NCBI GenBank assembly: GCA_016235555.1
Contig: JACRKC010000110.1
Coordinates: 48,846-112,845, forward strand
DNA from: Verrucomicrobiota bacterium
Lineage (GTDB): Bacteria; Verrucomicrobiota; Verrucomicrobiia; Opitutales; Opitutaceae
DNA: 64,000 nucleotides
Reading direction: 5' to 3'
The translations under genes were made by a program, and so were the position numbers. Below are positions 41,047 to 48,076 of this stretch, one piece after another (positions within the stretch are counted from its first letter, which is position 1; every line of letters begins with the position of its first letter). The notes under the pieces are model-generated. The model was given only the letters and a program-made list of their open reading frames with translations, had not been told where the DNA came from and did no database searches.

Positions 41047-41403
41047 ATGGACTACTCGCAGGACCCGCGGGCCGATGTGCGGCTGAGCGTGGAGTTGTGC
41101 CAGGAGGCGGTGGCGGCGGCGCTCGGCGAACTGCCGGATGTGGGGCCGTGCACCAAAGCCAGAGGGCTAGCTTTTGCGGCCCGCGTAAAGTGGCTGCCCA
41201 CGTGGGACGCGTTGCGTAAAGAAACACAAAGGGATGCAGCAGCAGCGCGATTGCTTGCAGACGCGTTAAAGAGCGCCCTTGACCGCGGATTCTACGAGCG
41301 GCTGAAGCTCCCAGTTGAAGACCCGCCAAAAGATCGGCCGCTCTGGTGGGCAGGTTACGTCGCAGAAAGAGTGCTGCGCGACTGGCCAGATGAGGAAGAG
41401 TGA
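41047..41403 (+). CDS. Hypothetical protein divergent from ParB gene
   Basis: 118 residues from the ATG at 41047 (DYSQDPRADVRLSVELCQEA), with KWLPTWDALRKETQRDAAAA and an acidic end (VLRDWPDEEE). Only 30 bp separate its start from the ParB start on the other strand, and it converges on the small HTH gene at 41413. The antisense frame is Pro-rich and looks spurious, so the plus-strand reading is preferred. Unknown function; a regulatory or immunity-linked role is possible from position. Confidence 0.55.
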   Translation: MDYSQDPRADVRLSVELCQEAVAAALGELPDVGPCTKARGLAFAARVKWLPTWDALRKETQRDAAAARLLADALKSALDRGFYERLKLPVEDPPKDRPLWWAGYVAERVLRDWPDEEE

Positions 41404-41412
41404 TCGAAGCGC

Positions 41413-41649
41413 TCATGCCGCGCTCCTCCCAGTCAGCTCGCGATAGCGACGCAGGAGCGTTGTGCTTTCACGGCGCCCGGTGAGCACCAACCAAAGGTGC
41501 ACGCGATGCACACCGAGGGTCTTGGCGGCCTCACCGATACCGTGAAATTTGGCCCCTTTTCGCAGTGGCCTCGGGAAAACGTCCCGATCTGCGCACCTGC
41601 TTCTCCCGCTGCTTTTGGCGTGCAATTTCGCTCCTGTTGCGCGTAACAT
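41413..41649 (-). CDS. Cro-like HTH protein
   Basis: 78 residues from the ATG at 41649. GIGEAAKTLGVHRVHLWLVL TGRRESTTLLRRYREL is a Cro/YdaS-type HTH. Divergently arranged with the repressor-like gene starting at 41679, 29 bp away, the classic lysis/lysogeny layout. A longer version from 41754 is open but would overlap the divergent gene. Confidence 0.65.
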   Translation of the reverse strand: MLRATGAKLHAKSSGRSRCADRDVFPRPLRKGAKFHGIGEAAKTLGVHRVHLWLVLTGRRESTTLLRRYRELTGRSAA

Positions 41650-41650
41650 G

Positions 41651-41717
41651 CTGCGAATTGGCGCCAAGAATCGCAGCAGTGCAAGATAAAAATCGCAGTG
41701 CCGAAGAATTTTCGCAG
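41651..41717 (+). promoter_or_regulatory. Candidate operator cluster (AATCGCAG / TTTCGCAG repeats)
   Basis: CTGCGAATT (41651, inverted), AATCGCAG (41669), AATCGCAG (41691) and TTTTCGCAG (41709) are spaced about two helical turns apart across the divergent starts of the two HTH genes. A further TTTTCGCAG lies at 41557-41565. The sites overlap the first codons of the plus-strand gene. Confidence 0.5.
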
Positions 41718-42173
41718 CGCACCGATGCGTTAGCGCGGGAGCTTGGTGTGGCACTGCGCGCTCTGCCGCGCCACGTAGGAATTTCCGAGCGGATGCTTTT
41801 TGCTTATCGCCAGGGAGAAAATCGGGTCACTGCGAAAGCGCTGCGAAAGCTGCGCGCCGCCGAAGTTGATCTAGGAATCGCAGCACCCGAGTCGGGCGAA
41901 CACGTAGTGCCCGCGGTAGGCGAGCACTCGGGCGGCTACGAGAATCCGGCAAGCAGCCGCGAGCGCCCGACGGCGTCACGGGGGGAGCGGATGCAGCTTC
42001 AGCCGAAGTTCGCGGTTCCTGCCCCAACCCCCGATCGCGAACGATGCCTCAAGCACCTTGAGCAGTATCTCATGCGCGCCGAGACCGTCGAGGGCGGGCT
42101 GGGCTATGCCTGGGTGAAGCTCCAAAAACATTTCCCGCTCGACGAGTTCGAGACGGAGGAAACCAAGAAATGA
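41679..42173 (+). CDS. Probable phage repressor (HTH)
   Basis: 164 residues from a GTG at 41679, the only in-frame start that keeps the HTH whole. TDALARELGVALRALPRHVG ISERMLFAYRQGENRVTAKA is an Xre-type HTH; a Ser/Arg-rich linker leads to a C-terminal helical part (ERCLKHLEQYLMRAETVEGG). Divergent from the Cro-like gene, with shared candidate operators. The stop is ATGA-coupled to the next gene. Role as lysogenic repressor inferred from layout. Confidence 0.6.
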   Translation: MQDKNRSAEEFSQRTDALARELGVALRALPRHVGISERMLFAYRQGENRVTAKALRKLRAAEVDLGIAAPESGEHVVPAVGEHSGGYENPASSRERPTASRGERMQLQPKFAVPAPTPDRERCLKHLEQYLMRAETVEGGLGYAWVKLQKHFPLDEFETEETKK

Positions 42174-42862
42174 AAACGCCCCGCCTCCTCGCTCTCCTCG
42201 CAGCGCTCGCGGTGCCGCTCCACGGCGCCGATCTCACCCTCAACGATGGCAAGGTGCTCAAGAATGCCCGCATCGTGGCCATCGGCGAGAAGGACGTGAC
42301 GATCACGCATGCCGCCGGCATGGCACAAGTGCCAGTCGACAACGTGCCATTGATGGACCTCGCCAAGGCCAAAACCGAGATAGATGCAAAGGCGGAAGCC
42401 GCGAAGAAGCAGGCAGCACAGATTGCGAAGAACGACGAAGCCACGCGAACCGAACGAGCCGAAACCAAAAAAAAGGCAGCTACACAAAATGTGCTCACGG
42501 CACCAAAACTCTCACCACTTCCGGCAGAGCGGCGATTGATGGAGTTGAAGGCAAAATTTCCGGGTCAGACCAGGAAAGTCGTCGAGACTCGCAAGGGCAA
42601 CAGGATCGAGATCGAGATTCCATCGAATGAGGTTTTTTCGTCCTACCGTGGTTGGGTCAGCGTAGCGACGCTCGACAGCCTTCCGCGGGTTGTCGCGCAA
42701 ATCGAGGCGCGTCTCGGTCCGGACATCGAAGCTCAAAACAAAAGGGCAGGGGAGATTTCCGGCGATGCGGAGAAGGCCAAAGCTCGCGCGACGTCCGAAT
42801 GGCTATCGAAGCAACTGCGTCCTTATGTAGCCCAGTTGAAGGCAGTCGAATCTGCTCGCTAA
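42170..42862 (+). CDS. Secreted/periplasmic protein in prophage
   Basis: 230 residues. N-terminal signal peptide (KTPRLLALLAALAVPLHGAD). Residues ~22-65 (LTLNDGKVLKNARIVAIGEK DVTITHAAGMAQVPVDNVP) form an Sm-like beta module seen in Verrucomicrobia secreted proteins; then a Lys/Ala coiled coil and a C-terminal alpha/beta part. ATGA-coupled to the repressor-like gene, so it is probably expressed in the lysogen. May be a lysogenic conversion protein. Confidence 0.6.
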   Translation: MKTPRLLALLAALAVPLHGADLTLNDGKVLKNARIVAIGEKDVTITHAAGMAQVPVDNVPLMDLAKAKTEIDAKAEAAKKQAAQIAKNDEATRTERAETKKKAATQNVLTAPKLSPLPAERRLMELKAKFPGQTRKVVETRKGNRIEIEIPSNEVFSSYRGWVSVATLDSLPRVVAQIEARLGPDIEAQNKRAGEISGDAEKAKARATSEWLSKQLRPYVAQLKAVESAR

Positions 42863-42888
42863 ACCCTGATCCCCTGTCGGATCACGCG

Positions 42889-43428
42889 CTAGGCTGGGCA
42901 GGCCTGCAATGTAGTGAGTTCCTCTTCGGGGATCACGTTTACACTCCGAACAAGCCGCTGGATACCATCCCAAATGGCCATGACATAAGCGATCGGCAGG
43001 AGATAGATGAACCATCCGCCCGAATTGATTCCCAAGGCATGCGTCGTGAGCACGTTCGACTCCTTCCAGATCTCGACGAACTCAGGCAACTGGCAGCTTT
43101 CGAGGAGGCGGGCGCGACTTTCCAACTGTTCACGAAGAGCGGCGTCGCGCTCGATTCGGCGGTGTAGTCGCTGCGCATAGACGATCGTCAGGCGCGGCAG
43201 ATTATCCATCCGCCAAGACAGCGAATTATCGAGTAGATGGAACGGTTCATCGGCACATTGCACGGGTGATTCCGCCTTCAGCGCCCGGAGACGATCCCGC
43301 AGCGCGAAAAGCTTGAATCGGGTGTGCTGAAGTAACGAGGGAAGAACTATCGCCTCATAGATAAAATGCCACGCACACGCCAAGGCCAAGACGACAACCA
43401 GCCACGAGATGACGGTAGGCATGTTCAC
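42889..43428 (-). CDS. Membrane protein of a two-gene counter-oriented cassette
   Basis: 179 residues. An N-terminal membrane helix (VISWLVVVLALACAWHFIYE) and a C-terminal one (GWFIYLLPIAYVMAIWDGIQ) flank a charged helical region (RLHRRIERDAALREQLESRA). Its ATG overlaps the stop of 43425-43844. Reads against the surrounding plus-strand operon, with lower GC than its neighbours. No family recognised; a superinfection-exclusion-type function is possible. Confidence 0.6.
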   Translation of the reverse strand: MNMPTVISWLVVVLALACAWHFIYEAIVLPSLLQHTRFKLFALRDRLRALKAESPVQCADEPFHLLDNSLSWRMDNLPRLTIVYAQRLHRRIERDAALREQLESRARLLESCQLPEFVEIWKESNVLTTHALGINSGGWFIYLLPIAYVMAIWDGIQRLVRSVNVIPEEELTTLQACPA

Positions 43429-43844
43429 GGTGTGTTTCCTTTTAGAGGGTTGGATAACTTACGCCGAGTGGTTTGTTCCTGCAATCGAGTTTTCTCCCTA
43501 CCTATACGGTTCATTTCACCCGCGATTGAGCTCCGTTGCCATCGTGCGTGCACGGCCCACGCGAGCAGGCAAAAAATGAGCAAAATGTATCCTAACCCCT
43601 CACCCTTGCGCAATCTCTGTAAGATCGCCTGGATGATCGGGATCACTTGATCGGCGGGCGCTTTCCAAACGAGAAGCACCAATATCGTCGCCAGAGCCAA
43701 GGCGATGAGTTGGCCGCGATTCATGGCGTGAATGCATACGTCGCGCACCATACCCCAGAAATTCACTTTGATATTGGTGGTTGTAATGATTTCGGTGCGG
43801 GTGGGTGAGCCGCCAAAGGCTCCTTTTTTTGTCTTCTTCGACAT
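43425..43844 (-). CDS. Membrane protein, first gene of the counter-oriented cassette
   Basis: 139 residues from the ATG at 43844 (SKKTKKGAFGGSPTRTEIIT). Two membrane helices (LIALALATILVLLVW and GYILLIFCLLAWAVHA) and a basic cytoplasmic tail. Co-translated with 42889-43428. Lower GC than flanking genes. Unknown; the pair is the best candidate for a lysogen-expressed accessory cargo in this arm. Confidence 0.6.
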   Translation of the reverse strand: MSKKTKKGAFGGSPTRTEIITTTNIKVNFWGMVRDVCIHAMNRGQLIALALATILVLLVWKAPADQVIPIIQAILQRLRKGEGLGYILLIFCLLAWAVHARWQRSSIAGEMNRIGREKTRLQEQTTRRKLSNPLKGNTP

Positions 43845-43983
43845 TCGGAGTATTGGAATCGCAGACAGGAACGTGGCGCGACGCAATCAAACCCGGCGCC
43901 ATCGGGCCGGGAAAATCTCCCGATCCGGCGCCACGAGCGGACTGGCCTGCGTCCGGCCCACCCAACAAAATCAAACCTAACGC

Positions 43984-44009
43984 GCCACGCTCCCCACCCG
44001 CGCCACGGC
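43984..44009 (-). repeat. GC-rich dyad repeat, fourth copy (inverted)
   Basis: GCCACGCTCCCCACCCGCGC plus CACGGC, the reverse complement of the copies at 12039, 23559 and 24604. Located in the gap between the membrane cassette and gene 44050-44631. Confidence 0.6.
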
Positions 44010-44049
44010 GGGTAGAGGGAGCAGGGCAAGGTTTGATTAACTGCGGCCC

Positions 44050-44631
44050 ATGTCGCCGCGCTGCCTCCGCCTGCCTTCCCGGATCACTCGCCCCTTGCTG
44101 TGTCTCCTGGCGGCCGGCCCGGCCCGGGCCGCGGACTTCACCCCGCTCTCGGCGGATTTCCAGGTCAACGTCTGGAACCTCGTCTCGCTCCTCATCGCCC
44201 TCGGCACGCTGTGGGCCTTTGGCCGGCGGAAGCCCCCGCTCGACGCCCAGCTCGTGCGACTCGAAACCTCGATCGAGGCCCTCAACCGCAACATGGCCGA
44301 TCTCGCCACCGCCCAGAAACAGGCCGCCGGGCACGAACTCGAGATCGCCGCACTCAAGGACAAGGTCCGCAACCTGGAGGCGCGCCGCGATGAGGATCTC
44401 CGCGCCCAGCGCACTTACACGCGGGAGACCACCCGCGAGCTGTTCGAGAAAATGGAGTCCAACGCACGCATCACGCAGGACCGGCTCGATGCCCTCGCCA
44501 ACGACTTCGCCGCCCGCATCGAGACGCTTTCCCAATCCCTCTCCGAAAACATCCAATCGGTCGAACGCGGTCTCGGCCGCTTGGAGGGCCAGATGGAATC
44601 CATGCGCGACCGCATGAACCAACCCCGATGA
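44050..44631 (+). CDS. Membrane-anchored coiled-coil protein (Mu gp25-position)
   Basis: 193 residues. N-terminal signal-like helix, a membrane segment (NLVSLLIALGTLWAFG) near 42-58, then a long coiled coil (DAQLVRLETSIEALNRNMAD to the C-terminus). This is the architecture of DUF2730 proteins encoded upstream of gp26/gp27 in Mu-like phages. The stop is ATGA-coupled to the next gene. Confidence 0.6.
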   Translation: MSPRCLRLPSRITRPLLCLLAAGPARAADFTPLSADFQVNVWNLVSLLIALGTLWAFGRRKPPLDAQLVRLETSIEALNRNMADLATAQKQAAGHELEIAALKDKVRNLEARRDEDLRAQRTYTRETTRELFEKMESNARITQDRLDALANDFAARIETLSQSLSENIQSVERGLGRLEGQMESMRDRMNQPR

Positions 44632-44903
44632 GCTTCCTCACCGCATCCGAGCGCGATCTGTTGCGCCACCTCGTGCTGGCCGAGCTCGTGGCCACCCGCG
44701 CGGTGGCCCTCTCGGCCGAAATGCTCGCCCGCCGCGTCCAGCGCAGCCGCCAGATCAACGCCGAGTTCGAGCTGGCGGATGTCCAGGCCGAAATCGAGGC
44801 CCTGCACGCCGCCGGATTCGTGGCCGTGACGGCCGATCCCGTGTCGCGCACGCCCTTCTACCAGGCTTCCACCGCCGGCGTCGCCGCCCACGGGCGGGCC
44901 TGA
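44628..44903 (+). CDS. Small HTH protein (Mu gp26-position)
   Basis: 91 residues. Helical with VALSAEMLARRVQRSRQINA EFELADVQAEIEALHAAGFV, a winged-helix-like layout. Co-translated with the coiled-coil protein and located ahead of DUF3486, matching Mu gp26. Function in DNA packaging or regulation is not established. Confidence 0.55.
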   Translation: MSFLTASERDLLRHLVLAELVATRAVALSAEMLARRVQRSRQINAEFELADVQAEIEALHAAGFVAVTADPVSRTPFYQASTAGVAAHGRA

Positions 44904-44929
44904 GCCAGGCCGAGCTCAAACCCAAACAC

Positions 44930-45020
44930 TTTAACCACGGATTACACAGATGAACACGGATCAAGGCCCCTGCCACCCATGCCCGGCATCCGTGCCATCC
45001 GTGTAGTCTGTGGTCAAAAA
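44930..45020. repeat. Dispersed ACCACGGAT/ATCCGTGGT repeat pair
   Basis: Left half TTTAACCACGGATTACACAG (then ATGAACACGGAT) and right half CATCCGTGCCATCCGTGTAG (then TCTGTGGTCAAAA) flank ~25 bp of pyrimidine-rich DNA. The best-preserved inverted pair in the window. Confidence 0.75.
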
Positions 45021-45035
45021 AAACGAATCCTGCCC

Positions 45036-45449
45036 ATGAAAACACTGTTCAAGACCTTCATTCTCGCCGGCCTCGTGCAGGCCGCCTCGCTCACCCTGGC
45101 CGCCCTCGCCTCTGCCCAGACCGTGGCTCCCGATGTCGGCCACGCGGCCGCGCAGGCCACGCTCGACACCGCCGCGGCCGTCGCCACGCCGTTCATCGTC
45201 ACCTTCGCCCAGAATCACCCGTGGCTCGTCTCGGTGCTCGTGGTGATCGCCTCGTTGCGCGTGGTGTTCAAACCGATCGTCTCCGTGGCCGAGGCCTACG
45301 TGCGCTCGACGCCCACCCCGGATGACGACGCCATGCTCGAGAAGGTGGAGCACTCGCGCGCCTTCAAAATCGTGGCCTGGCTGATCGACTACCTCGGCTC
45401 GATCAAGATCGGCCCGCAACTGCGCCCACCGGCGCCGACCAAGGAGTGA
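45036..45449 (+). CDS. Membrane protein, candidate holin
   Basis: 137 residues from the ATG at 45036, right after the repeat. Signal-like N-terminus (FKTFILAGLVQAASLTLAAL), a short loop, then a membrane helix (LVSVLVVIASLRVVFKPIV) and an amphipathic C-terminus with a Pro-rich end. It lies ahead of a spanin-like gene pair, so a holin is plausible, but no lysozyme neighbour confirms it. Confidence 0.5.
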   Translation: MKTLFKTFILAGLVQAASLTLAALASAQTVAPDVGHAAAQATLDTAAAVATPFIVTFAQNHPWLVSVLVVIASLRVVFKPIVSVAEAYVRSTPTPDDDAMLEKVEHSRAFKIVAWLIDYLGSIKIGPQLRPPAPTKE

Positions 45450-45473
45450 CGCTTCGTCAGTCCTCCTCCGAAT

Positions 45474-45809
45474 GTGCTCACCCTCCTCGCCGATCTCGCC
45501 CGTGCCCTGCGCCTCTATCTCGAATTGCAGGTTTTCCGCCAGCGCTGGGCGCTCGAGCGTGAAATCGAAGATGCCATCCGCAGCGATGAGGATGAAATCG
45601 AATTTCTCCGTCGCTCTGCTCGCGATGTCGATCATGTGCGGGCTGACCGGTTGCGCGACCGGATCGTCCGCGCCCGGGGCATCGTCGCAACTCTACCAGC
45701 CGCGGGTGCTCGCGCTGCCGGCGGGACGGCCGATCCAGACGGCCAACGGGATCTACACGCCACAGGCGGCGGAGATCTGGCACAGCCCGGCGGAGTTCCA
45801 AAAACTTGA
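45474..45809 (+). CDS. Spanin-like outer gene of an overlapping pair
   Basis: 111 residues. N-terminal helix (LTLLADLARALRLYLELQVF) followed by a charged coiled coil (REIEDAIRSDEDEIEFLRRS), then a Gly/Ala low-complexity tail where it overlaps the lipoprotein gene in another frame (45592-45864). The nested layout resembles Rz/Rz1, although the N-terminal helix is amphipathic rather than a clear membrane anchor. Assignment tentative. Confidence 0.45.
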   Translation: MLTLLADLARALRLYLELQVFRQRWALEREIEDAIRSDEDEIEFLRRSARDVDHVRADRLRDRIVRARGIVATLPAAGARAAGGTADPDGQRDLHATGGGDLAQPGGVPKT

Positions 45810-45864
45810 GCGCCAGGTGATCGATCTGAGCGCCGCACTTGAACAGGAGCGGCAGAGGAAATAA
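45592..45864 (+). CDS. Lipoprotein in overlapping frame (Rz1-like candidate)
   Basis: 90 residues from the ATG at 45592 (MKSNFSVALLAMSIMCGLTG), with lipobox LTGC at about residue 21. The mature part (SQLYQPRVLALPAGRPIQTA ... EFQKLERQVIDLSAALEQER) ends in a coiled coil. More than two thirds of it lies inside the 45474-45809 frame. A short coiled-coil lipoprotein nested in another small gene is the hallmark of outer-membrane spanins, but it could also be an unrelated virion-side lipoprotein. Confidence 0.55.
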   Translation: MKSNFSVALLAMSIMCGLTGCATGSSAPGASSQLYQPRVLALPAGRPIQTANGIYTPQAAEIWHSPAEFQKLERQVIDLSAALEQERQRK

Positions 45865-45869
45865 TTCCG

Positions 45870-46541
45870 ATGGCTAAAGCCCGCACCGGAAAAATCGGCC
45901 GCCTGCCTCTCGCGATCCGCGACGAGGTCAACCGCCAGCTGCGCGACAACGTGCCCGGCCCGAAGCTCATCGCCTGGCTGCACACGCTGCCGGAAGTGCT
46001 CGCGGTGCTCGACGAGCATTTCCGGGGTTTTGAAGAAAACCCCATTTCGCCGCAGAATCTGAGCGAGTGGCGCCAGGGCGGCTACCAGGAGTGGCTCGCC
46101 CAACAGGAGAAGGTGGCGCAACTCGGCGAGCTCGCGCGCTTCGCCCAGAAACTCGGGGAAGCCGCGGGCGGCGATCTCACCGATGGCTCGGCCGCGATCC
46201 TCGGCGGGAAGATCCTCGAAAAGCTCGAGACCGCCACCGACGACGACATCGCCGGCCTGACCAAAGCCCTCGTGGCCCTGCGCTCCACCGACCTCGAGGC
46301 ACGCAAGGCGCGGCAGCGCGAGCGCCTGCTCGATCAAAAGGAGCGCCAGGTGCAACTGGCCGAGAAGCAATTCCAGGTGCGCAGCTGCGAACTGTTCCTC
46401 ACGTGGTTCACCGACAAACGCGCCCAGGAAATCGCCGAGGGCAAGGCCGCACGTCCGGTGAAGATCGAGCAACTGCGCCTCGCGATGTTCGGGGCGGAGT
46501 CGGATGCCGGGAGCCGATCACCCATCACCCATCGCCCATGA
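45870..46541 (+). CDS. DUF3486 protein (Mu gp27-like, packaging)
   Basis: 223 residues. Start AKARTGKIGRLPLAIRDEVN RQLRDNVPGPKLIAWLHTLP and the following NLSEWRQGGYQEWL are diagnostic of DUF3486; helices and a basic coiled coil follow. In Mu-like phages the gene lies immediately before the large terminase and is thought to act as small terminase. The stop overlaps the next ATG. The last residues (SRSPITHRP) derive from a CCCATCACCCATCGCCC spacer. Confidence 0.85.
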   Translation: MAKARTGKIGRLPLAIRDEVNRQLRDNVPGPKLIAWLHTLPEVLAVLDEHFRGFEENPISPQNLSEWRQGGYQEWLAQQEKVAQLGELARFAQKLGEAAGGDLTDGSAAILGGKILEKLETATDDDIAGLTKALVALRSTDLEARKARQRERLLDQKERQVQLAEKQFQVRSCELFLTWFTDKRAQEIAEGKAARPVKIEQLRLAMFGAESDAGSRSPITHRP

Positions 46542-46996
46542 CCGCGATTGTTTACACCGGAGCGCAGCTCGTCGCGAAGCTGAACGAGCAGTTCCCCGCC
46601 ACCGCGTGGCCGGCGCCAGTCGTGGCCAACAACGTCTACTGCGCGCCCACGCGCGCCTGGGTGGAGCGCGATTTCGCGACCTATTATTTCCGCCTGCTCG
46701 CCGCGCGCGACGATCTGCGCTGGGCGAAGCGCGGCAACCAGTGCGAGCATTTCGCGTTTCGCGCGCTGCTCGAGGCCGTCGATTTGTTCGGCAAAATGGA
46801 AGCCACCGGCATTCCCGCGGAGGCCGAATCGTTGGCCGTGGCGGCGATCAAATACCACCGCGCCGATGGCCCGTGGCATGAGATCAACCTCTGGTATGTC
46901 GACGGCCAGTGGGAGCCCTGGGAACCGCAGACGCAGCGGTTCGTGGCGCTCACCCTCGGCGAGATCGCGACCGTGCAACAAGCCGTGCTCCTATGA
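46538..46996 (+). CDS. Papain/transglutaminase-like protein, possible lysis enzyme
   Basis: 152 residues from the ATG at 46538. A Cys in KRGNQCEHFAFRALLEAVDL, a His in GPWHEINLWYVDGQWEPWEP and an acidic residue nearby are arranged like the Cys-His-Asp/Glu triad of transglutaminase/CHAP-like folds. Co-translated with DUF3486 and a small lipoprotein, between the packaging and lysis-type genes. Could be a murein or virion peptidase; catalysis is inferred from spacing only. Confidence 0.5.
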   Translation: MTAIVYTGAQLVAKLNEQFPATAWPAPVVANNVYCAPTRAWVERDFATYYFRLLAARDDLRWAKRGNQCEHFAFRALLEAVDLFGKMEATGIPAEAESLAVAAIKYHRADGPWHEINLWYVDGQWEPWEPQTQRFVALTLGEIATVQQAVLL

Positions 46997-47124
46997 GAAT
47001 CGTTCTCTTTCTCTTAATCGTTCTCGTTCTCTCCGGCTGCATGTCCGGCCCGCAGCTGCCCACGCCGATCCCGGTGGAATTGGAGTCTGCCCCCAGACCC
47101 AAGACCCCAAACCCCGGCCCCTGA
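46993..47124 (+). CDS. Short lipoprotein (43 aa)
   Basis: ATGA-coupled to the upstream gene. RIVLFLLIVLVLSGCMSGPQ gives a signal peptide with lipobox LSGC at residue 16, then a Pro-rich tail. The signal core is encoded by a CTTTCTCTTAATCGTTCTCG spacer-type sequence. Size and Pro-rich mature part are typical of Rz1-like outer spanins, but accidental translation of spacer DNA is an alternative. Confidence 0.45.
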   Translation: MRIVLFLLIVLVLSGCMSGPQLPTPIPVELESAPRPKTPNPGP

Positions 47125-47128
47125 CGTC

Positions 47129-48076
47129 ATGCCCAACCCGAGGACATCGAAGTCAGGCGGAGGCCAGGCTGCGCTGTTGAAGAAAGGCATCGTGCCTTTC
47201 CGGCTCTACCAGCGCGCGAGCTTCCGGCAGCCGATCCGCCGTCTGGCCCGCGTGTGGCGCCGCCAGGGCGGCAAGAGCTACCTGCTCGCCAACGAAGGCC
47301 TCGATTGGATGATGGAGACGCCCGGCTGTCTCACCACGATCATCTCGGCCGCGATCTCGCTCGGCACCGAGGTGCTCATCAAGGAGGCGCAGGCCTGGCG
47401 CACCCATCTCAACAAGCTGCGCGAGGCTGCGGCGGCCAACGGAGCGAAGCTCGAAACCAATGGCGACGATCTGCCGCTCGAGGATTTCACCGATCTGTTC
47501 GAGCACTCCAAGATCGAGGCCAAGCTCTGGCACGACCGCACCACGTGCTCGCGCACGCGCGTGATCGCGCCGAATCCCGCGACAGCGGTGGGCTGGACGG
47601 GCCACATCCTGTTCGACGAATTTGGCCGCGCCCCGAATTGCCAGGATGTCGTGGAGGCCGTCGAGCCGTTCATGGAATCGAACCCGACCTTCCGCCTCCG
47701 CTACGCGACCACCCCGCCGCCCGACGACAAGCACTACTCCTGGGAAATGCTCGCGCCGCCACCCGGCGCCGAGTGGGAGGCCAGGGCCGAGGGCAATTTC
47801 TACACGAGCGGCTATGGCCTGCACGTGCACCGCGTGACCGCGTGGGATGCGTTTGAGGCCGGTGTGTGGATGCACCACCCGGACACCGGCGAGAAAATCA
47901 CACCCGACGAGCACCGCGCGCTCGCCTTCGACAAGACCGCGTGGGATCGAAATTACGGATGCGAGTTCGTGGCCGGCGGCACGGCCGCCATCTCGCTCGC
48001 CAGCCTCGCCCGCGCCTTCGCCCTCGGCAAAGGCGAGTGCACCGGCGTCAACGTGACGGAGGAGATTGCGGTATGA
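47129..48076 (+). CDS. Terminase large subunit, ATPase half
   Basis: 315 residues. Walker A-like RVWRRQGGKSYLLANEG near residue 45 and Walker B GHILFDEFGRAP at ~155 are those of phage terminase ATPases (Mu gp28-like), followed by a coupling-type RLRYATTPPPDDKHYSWEML. The protein ends after WDRNYGCEFVAGG ... GKGECTGVNVTEEIAV, exactly where an intact terminase would enter its nuclease domain. The nuclease half is a separate gene at 50171-50911, 2.1 kb away. Confidence 0.85.
   Translation: MPNPRTSKSGGGQAALLKKGIVPFRLYQRASFRQPIRRLARVWRRQGGKSYLLANEGLDWMMETPGCLTTIISAAISLGTEVLIKEAQAWRTHLNKLREAAAANGAKLETNGDDLPLEDFTDLFEHSKIEAKLWHDRTTCSRTRVIAPNPATAVGWTGHILFDEFGRAPNCQDVVEAVEPFMESNPTFRLRYATTPPPDDKHYSWEMLAPPPGAEWEARAEGNFYTSGYGLHVHRVTAWDAFEAGVWMHHPDTGEKITPDEHRALAFDKTAWDRNYGCEFVAGGTAAISLASLARAFALGKGECTGVNVTEEIAV

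Noticed and set aside
41033..41416. Minus-strand gene antisense to 41047-41403
   Set aside because: Although ATGA-linked to the HTH gene, it ends in a Pro-rich low-complexity tail, and the plus-strand frame looks far more protein-like.
24684..45020. CRISPR array
   Set aside because: The ACCACGGAT repeats are widely dispersed, in inverted halves, and lack regular spacers or cas genes.
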